A stretch of DNA of 20,440 nt from JAQUYS01 sp964430665 (GTDB lineage: Archaea; Nanobdellota; Nanobdellia; Woesearchaeales; SKGA01), in contig CAYSFC010000011.1 of assembly GCA_964430665.1 (NCBI GenBank), forward strand, positions 1-20,440. Direction: 5' to 3'. The notes below the pieces were generated by a model. That model made no database searches, was not told the origin of the DNA, and worked only from the letters and a program-made list of their open reading frames with translations. Below are positions 15,311 through 20,440 of the stretch, one piece after another (the stretch's first letter is position 1; every line of letters starts with the position of its first letter). The translations under genes were made by a program, and so were the position numbers.

Positions 15311-15886
15311 ATGATACAAAAACTTATTGAATTCAGAAATAAGATCAAATCAATAAAACCTATTTTCACTAGACATGACGCTCATAAGAAAAAACGTGTT
15401 GGTGAAGGTTGGAGAAGACCTAAAGGAAGACAAAATAAAATGCGTCTTCATAGAAAAGGTTATGCTAAAGGTCGTTCTACAGGTTACTCATCTCCTGAAG
15501 CTGTAAGAGGTTTATCAAGAGAAGGTTTAACTCAGAACATGATACGAAACATTGCAGATTTCAAAGATTTAAATAACAAAACAGATGGTGTAATTATTTC
15601 CAGAACTGTTGGTATGAAAAAGAAAACAGACTTAATAAATTATGCAAAAGAAAATTCATTCACTGTTTTAAATTTAAAAATCGAAAATTTTGAGAAAAAA
15701 ACAAAAGAATTTTTAGAACAAAGAAAAAAACAAAAAGAACAAGTAATGGCTAAAAGAAAATCAAGAATTGAAAGTTCTAAAAAAGCTACTCCTAAAAAAG
15801 AAAAGAAAGTTGAATCTGAAAAAGAAGAAAATAAAACAGAAGAAAAATCAACTACACAGAAACCTGTTGTGGAGGATAAAAAATGA
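15311..15886 (+). CDS. rpl32e: 50S ribosomal protein L32e (eL32) with Lys/Glu-rich tail
   Basis: Residues 1 to about 128 are eL32, an archaeal/eukaryotic large-subunit protein, with FTRHDAHKKKRVGEGWRRPKG, KMRLHRKGYAKGRSTGYSSP and the closing fold around GVIISRTVGMKKKTDLI. Residues 130-191 form a Lys/Glu-rich tail with ATPKKEKKVESE, ending TTQKPVVEDKK. This resembles the tails of L22 and S3. GTGGAGG in the tail DNA serves the L19e start, which overlaps by ATGA. AGGTGACTTAGAATG precedes the L32e start. Confidence 0.95.
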   Translation: MIQKLIEFRNKIKSIKPIFTRHDAHKKKRVGEGWRRPKGRQNKMRLHRKGYAKGRSTGYSSPEAVRGLSREGLTQNMIRNIADFKDLNNKTDGVIISRTVGMKKKTDLINYAKENSFTVLNLKIENFEKKTKEFLEQRKKQKEQVMAKRKSRIESSKKATPKKEKKVESEKEENKTEEKSTTQKPVVEDKK

Positions 15887-16335
15887 AACTTTCCGTTCAA
15901 AAAAAATTAGCTGCTAAAATTTTAAAATGCTCTCCTAAAAGAGTTAAATTAGCACCAGACCAATTACAGAAAATAAGTAAATCAATAACTAGTGCAGATA
16001 TACACTCATTAATTAACGAAGGAACTATTTTAAAAGTTCAAAGCAAAGGTGTATCTCGTGTTAGAGCAAACAAAAAAGCTGCTCAAAAACGAAAAGGTTT
16101 ACAAAAAGGTCCGGGTAAGAGAAAAGGTAAAAAGTTTGCAAGCACTACAAGAAAAGAACTATGGATGATCAAAATAAGATTACTTAGATCTTTCTTAAAA
16201 GAATTAAAGGAAAAGCAAATTTTAAGTCCTGAAGGTTACAAAGAGCTTTATGCAAAAGCTGGCGGTGGATTTTTCAGAAACAAACGTCACTTGAAAATCT
16301 ACATGGAAGAACATAACTTAGTAAGGAAGGGATAA
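15883..16335 (+). CDS. rpl19e: 50S ribosomal protein L19e (eL19)
   Basis: This 150-residue protein is eL19, absent from bacteria. It shows LSVQKKLAAKILKCSPKRV, the basic KGVSRVRANKKAAQKRKGLQK with GPGKRKGKK, and KELWMIKIRLLRSFLKELKE, ending GGGFFRNKRHLKIYMEEH. These are the family hallmarks in the right order. It starts inside L32e by ATGA, with GGAGG upstream. The length is normal. Confidence 0.97.
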   Translation: MKLSVQKKLAAKILKCSPKRVKLAPDQLQKISKSITSADIHSLINEGTILKVQSKGVSRVRANKKAAQKRKGLQKGPGKRKGKKFASTTRKELWMIKIRLLRSFLKELKEKQILSPEGYKELYAKAGGGFFRNKRHLKIYMEEHNLVRKG

Positions 16336-16337
16336 TC

Positions 16338-16886
16338 ATGGCAAAAAACGCAGTATACACAGTTAAATATAGACGTAAACGAGAAGTTAGAACTAACTAC
16401 AAAAAACGTCTTGCACTTTTAAAAAGTGGAATTCCTAGATTAGTTATTAGAAAATCAAACAACAAAATAACTTTGCAAGTAGTTGAATATCATCCAGATG
16501 GAGATAAAGTTTTATTTTCATTTGTTTCATCCAATTTAGAAAAATTCGGTTGGAAATATTCAAAGAAATCTATTCCAGCATCTTATTTGGCAGGATTAGC
16601 ATTGGGAAAAATCGCAAAAGACAAAAAAGTTTCAAACTTAATTGTTGATTTAGGACTTCAAGTTCCACATCAAGGTTCAAAACTATATGCCTCAATAAAA
16701 GGAATTGTTGATGCAGGAATAAATTTGAACGTAGATGAAAAAGTTTTTCCGTCTGAGGAAAGATTAAACGGAACACACATAGTTAATGACAACGTAACTT
16801 CTTTTAGTAAATACAAAAAAGAAGGATTAGATGTTTCAAAAATTCCTCAAGTATTTGAAGAAGTTAAGAACAAAATCATGAAATAG
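16338..16886 (+). CDS. rpl18: 50S ribosomal protein L18 (uL18)
   Basis: This 182-residue protein is archaeal uL18, which binds 5S rRNA with L5. It begins YTVKYRRKREVRTNYKKRLALLKSG and has PRLVIRKSNNKITLQVVEY, SYLAGLALGKIA and IVDAGINL with VFPSEERLNGTHI. The length is typical of the archaeal form and longer than bacterial L18. GGAAGGGAT before the ATG, at the end of L19e, is the probable Shine-Dalgarno. Confidence 0.97.
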   Translation: MAKNAVYTVKYRRKREVRTNYKKRLALLKSGIPRLVIRKSNNKITLQVVEYHPDGDKVLFSFVSSNLEKFGWKYSKKSIPASYLAGLALGKIAKDKKVSNLIVDLGLQVPHQGSKLYASIKGIVDAGINLNVDEKVFPSEERLNGTHIVNDNVTSFSKYKKEGLDVSKIPQVFEEVKNKIMK

Positions 16887-16895
16887 AGGTTCAAA

Positions 16896-17666
16896 ATGGC
16901 AGAAAATAAAAAAAATGCTCCAAATTCAAGACCTGTTCAAGAAGATGAGTTTTCAGATTTAGATTTATGGCAACCCAAAACAGAAATTGGTAGAAAAGTT
17001 AAAGCTAGAGAAATTACTAACATTGATGAAATATTAAATGCTGGTAAAAAAATTCTGGAACCGCAAATTGTTGATTCTTTACTTTCTATTGAAAATGAAT
17101 TATTGTTGATTGGTCAAGCTAAAGGTAAATTTGGTGGCGGTCAAAGAAGAATATTTAGACAAACTCAAAAGAAAACTAGAGAAGGTAACAAACCAAAATT
17201 TTCAACAATGGCTGTTGTTGGTGATAAAAACGGACACGTAGGTGTAGGTTTTGGTAAATCTAAAGAAACAGTTCCAGCAAGAGAAAAAGCAATACGTCAA
17301 GCAAAAATGAATATGATTGTTGTAAGACGTGGAAGTGGTTCTTGGCAAGATCAATCAAACGAACCTCACTCAATACCTTATGCAGTTTCAGGCTCATGTG
17401 GTTCTTATAGAATAACATTAATGCCTGCTCCAAAAGGTAAGGGTTTAGTTTGTGATAAAGAAATTGCTAAAATTTTAACAATGGCAGGGATTCAAAACAT
17501 TTGGTCAAAATCTTTAGGTCAAACTAAAAATAAAATAAATGTTATAACTGCTACTATGCAAGCACTTAGAAAACTTTCATCAACAAAAAGTTTACCACAA
17601 CATGTAGAAACATTATCTATGTTAGATGGTTCACAAAAAAAAGTAAAGGTGGAATCAAATGAGTAA
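16896..17666 (+). CDS. rps5: 30S ribosomal protein S5 (uS5)
   Basis: This 256-residue protein is archaeal uS5, which shapes the mRNA entry channel and decoding fidelity. It shows WQPKTEIGRKVKAREITNIDEIL, the S5 domain with MAVVGDKNGHVGVGFGKSKE and AIRQAKMNMI, then GSCGSYRITLMPAPKGKGLV and MAGIQNIWSKSLG. The first 20 residues are a polar, variable extension, making the protein slightly long. AGAGGTTCAAAATG precedes the start; the end overlaps L30 by 8 bases. Confidence 0.97.
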   Translation: MAENKKNAPNSRPVQEDEFSDLDLWQPKTEIGRKVKAREITNIDEILNAGKKILEPQIVDSLLSIENELLLIGQAKGKFGGGQRRIFRQTQKKTREGNKPKFSTMAVVGDKNGHVGVGFGKSKETVPAREKAIRQAKMNMIVVRRGSGSWQDQSNEPHSIPYAVSGSCGSYRITLMPAPKGKGLVCDKEIAKILTMAGIQNIWSKSLGQTKNKINVITATMQALRKLSSTKSLPQHVETLSMLDGSQKKVKVESNE

Positions 17667-18030
17667 AATCGCAGTAATCTTAATCAGAGGTTTAATTGGT
17701 GTAAGACACGACATTAGAGAAACACTATATTATCTAAACCTAAAAAAGAAACATGCTTGTGTTTTAGTTGAAGACACGCCTTCAGTTAGAGGAATGTTAA
17801 AGAAAATCAACGACGTTGCAACTTACGGAGAAGTAACTGAAGAAACAATAAAAGCATTAAAAGACAAAAGAGAAGTTAAAAGAGCAGACGGAACATCTAA
17901 AAAGTTCTTTTCTTTAGCTCCACCAAAAGGTGGTTTTGAAAGAAAAGGAATAAAACAACCTTATTCAGTAGGTGGTGCTTTAGGTTACCGTAAAGAAAAA
18001 ATCAACGACTTGATTTTAAAAATGCTTTAG
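17659..18030 (+). CDS. rpl30: 50S ribosomal protein L30 (uL30), short form
   Basis: This 123-residue protein is archaeal uL30. It begins with the strand IAVILIRGLIGVRHDIRETLYYLNL and has HACVLVEDTPSVRGMLKKI and DVATYGEVTEETI. The C-terminal part has FFSLAPPKGGFERKGIK and PYSVGGALGYRKEKI. Archaeal L30 is usually about 150 residues, so this one has lost part of the central helical region. AAGGTGG within S5 provides the Shine-Dalgarno. Confidence 0.95.
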   Translation: MSKIAVILIRGLIGVRHDIRETLYYLNLKKKHACVLVEDTPSVRGMLKKINDVATYGEVTEETIKALKDKREVKRADGTSKKFFSLAPPKGGFERKGIKQPYSVGGALGYRKEKINDLILKML

Positions 18031-18041
18031 AGGTAATTCAA

Positions 18042-18485
18042 ATGACTACTAATCATAGAAAAAAAAGCTCACGACATCGAGGAACATGGACTCACGGACA
18101 CGGTGAAAAGAAAAAACATCGAGGTGCAGGAAGTAGAGGCGGTCGTGGTAATGCAGGATCTGGTAAAAGAGGAGATGCTAAAAAACCAAGTTATTGGAAA
18201 ATCAAAAATTATGTTGGTAAGCACGGCTTCAAAAATCCAAATCAAAAAATAAAAATTAATGCAACAATTGCACAGCTAAATAACAATTTGAAATATTTAA
18301 TTCAAAGTGATGTAGCAAAAGAAGAAGGAAAAACATATGTAATTGATTTAAGTTCTTTAGGAATAGATAAATTAATTGCAACAGGAACTCCTAAATTTGC
18401 TTTCAAATTAACTGTTGCATATGCTACTGAATTAGCTATTGAAAAAATCAAAGCTGCTGGTGGCTCTGTTGAAATTAAAGAATAA
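18042..18485 (+). CDS. rpl15: 50S ribosomal protein L15 (uL15)
   Basis: This 147-residue protein is archaeal uL15 (L27a-like). The N-terminus shows HRKKSSRHRGTWTHGHGEKKKHRG and GSRGGRGNAGSGKRG, the glycine/basic extension that threads into rRNA. The C-terminal fold has IDLSSLGIDKLIATG and ELAIEKIKAAGGSVEI. AGAGGTAATTCAAATG precedes it. It is the last ribosomal gene of the cluster here and is followed by a T-rich stretch. Confidence 0.97.
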   Translation: MTTNHRKKSSRHRGTWTHGHGEKKKHRGAGSRGGRGNAGSGKRGDAKKPSYWKIKNYVGKHGFKNPNQKIKINATIAQLNNNLKYLIQSDVAKEEGKTYVIDLSSLGIDKLIATGTPKFAFKLTVAYATELAIEKIKAAGGSVEIKE

Positions 18486-18490
18486 TTGAA

Positions 18491-18531
18491 TTTTTATTTA
18501 TTTTATTTTTAAAAAAGGAATTTATTTCCTT
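18491..18531 (+). terminator. T-rich stretch and small hairpin after L15
   Basis: A T-rich run (18491-18510) begins six bases after the L15 stop, in the form archaeal RNA polymerase uses to terminate or pause. It is followed by a 6-bp stem AAGGAA/TTCCTT (18515-18520 and 18526-18531, 5-nt loop). Partial termination here would lower SecY relative to ribosomal proteins. Confidence 0.5.
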
Positions 18532-18546
18532 AGTTTATTTAGGAAA

Positions 18547-18556
18547 CTTTTTAAAC
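18547..18556 (+). promoter_or_regulatory. Possible TATA box for secY
   Basis: CTTTTTAAAC lies about 38 bp before the secY ATG, so transcription could start near 18577, just before the AAGGTG Shine-Dalgarno. With the T-rich stretch upstream, this suggests that secY can be expressed on its own. Confidence 0.4.
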
Positions 18557-18589
18557 AACCTAATAAGAACATATGAAAAGGTGTATTAA

Positions 18590-19978
18590 ATGTCGTTACT
18601 AACATTACTAAAATTTGTTCCTGAAGTTAAAGGTCCAACAGAAAGAAATCTAGCATTCAAACAAAAAATGAAATGGACTGCTTTAGTTCTAGTCACATTC
18701 TTTATTTTAGGGGCAGTACATCTATATGGTTTAGGCGAGAACGCTTTAACACAATTCGAATTTTTATCTGTAGTTCTTGGAGCAAGCTTCGGTTCATTAA
18801 TATCTTTAGGTATTGGACCAATAGTTACTTCATCAATAATATTACAATTACTTAATGGTGCAGGAATAGTTCAATTCAATCTTACAACTCACGAAGGTAA
18901 AGCTAAATTTCAAGGAGTACAAAAACTACTTACATATTTCTTTATAATATTAGAAGCGAGCATTTATGTTTTGATGGGAGGATTATCTCCTAAAGCAGGA
19001 ATCTCTCCTCTTGTTTTAATAATTCAACTTTGTATAGGTGGTTTAATCATCATGTACTTAGATGAAGTAATTAATAAATGGGGTTTCGGTAGCGGTATAT
19101 CTTTATTTATTGCAGCAGGAGTTTCACAATCTATTTTTATTCAAGCATTTTCTCCACTTCACCCAGTAACATCTGGAATTGTGGATAAATCTGCTTACAT
19201 AGGAGCAATACCAAAATTAATTAACTTATTACTTTCAGGAGGGTCTCCAACACAAATTATGCTCATAATAGGAACTTTAATTGCAACAGTGGCTGTTTTT
19301 TTAATAGTTGTATTTGCTCAAGCTATGAAAATAGAAATTCCTCTTTCATTTGGAAGAATAAGAGGACATGGTATAAGATGGCCATTAAATTTTATTTACA
19401 CTAGCGTTATTCCAGTTATTTTAGTTTCCGCATTAATTGCAAACGTTCAACTATTGGCTAAATTAGTTCAAAAATCAGGAATTGCTTGGTTAACTTGGAT
19501 AGGAACATTTTCAGGAAACACTCCAACAGGAGGATTAGCTTCTTGGTTGGTTAATGTTGATATATTACCTAAATTAATTTCAGGAACTATGACTTTTTCA
19601 GACCTTTCTCATGCATTAGTTTACATGATAGCTATGATTGCAGGAGCAGTGTTATTCTCATGGTTCTGGATGCAGACATCAGGATTAGATCCAAAGTCTC
19701 AAGCAAAGCAAATGATGTCATCAGGTTTACAAATACCAGGATTTAGAAAAGACGCTAGAGTTTTAGAAAGATTACTTAAAAGATACATATACCCTTTAAC
19801 AGTTATGGGTGGAATTTTTATAGGATTCCTTGCATCAGTTGCAAACATGACAGGAGCATTAGGTAGTGGAACAGGTATATTATTAACAGTTATGATTATT
19901 TACAAGTTATATGAAGATATAGCTAAACAACACATGGGAGATATGAATCCTGCCCTTCGTAAAATGATGGGAAAATAA
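18590..19978 (+). CDS. secY: Preprotein translocase subunit SecY
   Basis: This 462-residue membrane protein is the channel subunit of the archaeal Sec translocon. It has about ten hydrophobic segments; the first is near 28-48 and the plug region near 55-75, followed by GIGPIVTSSIILQLL. The conserved DEVINKWGFGSGISLFIA (158-175) and RGHGIRWPLNFIYTSVIPVIL stretches identify the family; the basic cytoplasmic loops that touch the ribosome are present. The length fits archaeal SecY. AAAAGGTG, 6 bases before the ATG, gives the start. The C-terminus is short, ending RKMMGK. Confidence 0.98.
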   Translation: MSLLTLLKFVPEVKGPTERNLAFKQKMKWTALVLVTFFILGAVHLYGLGENALTQFEFLSVVLGASFGSLISLGIGPIVTSSIILQLLNGAGIVQFNLTTHEGKAKFQGVQKLLTYFFIILEASIYVLMGGLSPKAGISPLVLIIQLCIGGLIIMYLDEVINKWGFGSGISLFIAAGVSQSIFIQAFSPLHPVTSGIVDKSAYIGAIPKLINLLLSGGSPTQIMLIIGTLIATVAVFLIVVFAQAMKIEIPLSFGRIRGHGIRWPLNFIYTSVIPVILVSALIANVQLLAKLVQKSGIAWLTWIGTFSGNTPTGGLASWLVNVDILPKLISGTMTFSDLSHALVYMIAMIAGAVLFSWFWMQTSGLDPKSQAKQMMSSGLQIPGFRKDARVLERLLKRYIYPLTVMGGIFIGFLASVANMTGALGSGTGILLTVMIIYKLYEDIAKQHMGDMNPALRKMMGK

Positions 19979-20032
19979 GGTGGTGAAAAAAACCATCTTT
20001 TCAATGTGAAGTGAAGAACTCTTGTTCATCAT
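19979..20032 (+). promoter_or_regulatory. Two stem-loops between secY and the EMC3-like gene
   Basis: GGTGGT (19979-19984) pairs with ACCATC (19992-19997) with one G-U pair and a 7-nt loop, followed by TTTT. A second hairpin has GTGAAGAAC (20011-20019) and GTTCATCAT (20024-20032) with a 4-nt loop and one mismatch. The first starts directly after the secY stop and looks like an attenuator or terminator. Functions are inferred. Confidence 0.4.
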
Positions 20033-20063
20033 TTCCTTTGTAAACAAATGAGGTGAAGCCATT

Positions 20064-20440
20064 ATGGCATTTTATGAATTATTAAATCCAGTATTAAACC
20101 CTTTACTAAATTTGGGTGCGTTTACAACAATTTTAATTATAAGTATAATAGTTTCACTTCTAACAACATTAATTTACAAATATACTACTGATCAAAAAAA
20201 GTTAAAGTATTTGAAAGGAGAAACAAAAGCATATCAAGAAAAATTAAAAAATTTAAAAGATAAGCCAGACAAAGCATTACAAGTTCAATCAGAAATGATG
20301 AAATTAAATGCAGAATATATGAAGGCTTCATTCAAGCCAATGTTTTTTACAATAATTCCTGCTTTGTTGTTTTTAGGATGGTTAGGCGCAAATTTGGCTT
20401 TTGTACCTTTGATGCCTGATTCTCCATTCGATATGAATGT
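20064..20440 (+). CDS. EMC3/TMCO1-like membrane insertase (DUF106), truncated by window end
   Basis: The first 125 codons are visible; the rest lies beyond the window. The product shows a transmembrane helix at about 19-39, a charged helical segment at about 42-85 that could form the cytosolic coiled coil, and a second hydrophobic segment at about 92-112. This layout and the place next to secY match the archaeal EMC3/TMCO1 (DUF106) branch of the Oxa1/YidC insertase superfamily, which inserts membrane proteins. GAGGTGA (20050-20056), 7 bases before the ATG, is a very good Shine-Dalgarno. The family call rests on topology and context more than motifs. Confidence 0.85.
   Translation, partial: MAFYELLNPVLNPLLNLGAFTTILIISIIVSLLTTLIYKYTTDQKKLKYLKGETKAYQEKLKNLKDKPDKALQVQSEMMKLNAEYMKASFKPMFFTIIPALLFLGWLGANLAFVPLMPDSPFDMN

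Noticed and set aside
19981..20040. A C/D-box-like guide RNA on the minus strand (AATGATGA near the secY end)
   Set aside because: A C-box match is present, but no CTGA D box or C'/D' pair is found at suitable spacing.
1..20440. tRNA genes, CRISPR arrays, insertion sequences, integration sites
   Set aside because: No cloverleaf, regularly spaced repeat, transposase or terminal inverted repeat was seen; the gaps between genes are too short to hold most of these.

Overview
The window is strongly AT-rich and reads as archaeal. Its genes lie on the + strand in one direction. The archaeal signs are the ribosomal-protein order with aIF1 and the RNase P subunit Rnp1 embedded in it, the archaeal-type proteins S4e, L32e and L19e, a Hef helicase-nuclease, an archaeo-eukaryotic primase, and TATA-box promoters. 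The primase carries the small-subunit catalytic part and the large-subunit Fe-S part in one chain. A fused primase is known from Nanoarchaeum equitans, so a reduced DPANN-type archaeon (Nanoarchaeota, Woesearchaeota or Pacearchaeota-like) is my best guess. Lineage cannot be proven from this window alone.

Region 1 (1-6062) holds three codirectional genes: Hef (fork and crosslink repair), an M3-family oligoendopeptidase, and the fused primase. Each has its own TATA-like box about 26 bp before its ATG, so all three are probably leaderless transcripts.

Region 2 (6063-6316) is a 254-bp intergenic stretch with a probable priS terminator, a TATA box, an AT-rich 9-bp stem-loop and a 13-bp direct repeat. 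It is the likely promoter and leader of the ribosomal operon.

Region 3 (6317-18485) is the merged S10/spc-type archaeal operon: L3, L4, L23, L2, S19, L22, S3, L29, aIF1, Rnp1, S17, L14, L24, S4e, L5, S14, S8, L6, L32e, L19e, L18, S5, L30, L15. Genes are separated by a few bases or overlap (often ATGA), and most have a GAGG/GGTG Shine-Dalgarno motif.

Region 4 (18486-20440) is a 104-bp spacer with its own possible promoter, then SecY and the start of an EMC3/TMCO1 (DUF106) membrane insertase cut by the window end. Ribosome assembly is thus followed by membrane-protein insertion, the usual archaeal layout.

The most unusual points are: a primase with a double zinc-ribbon insertion, a PriL-type Fe-S domain and a C-terminal degenerate Nudix-like domain in one chain; related Lys/Glu-rich tails on L22, S3 and L32e whose DNA ends in an embedded Shine-Dalgarno plus ATGA overlap; a 14-codon mini-ORF coupled to L24; and a hairpin next to the S17 start. 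I saw no tRNA, rRNA, CRISPR array or insertion sequence.
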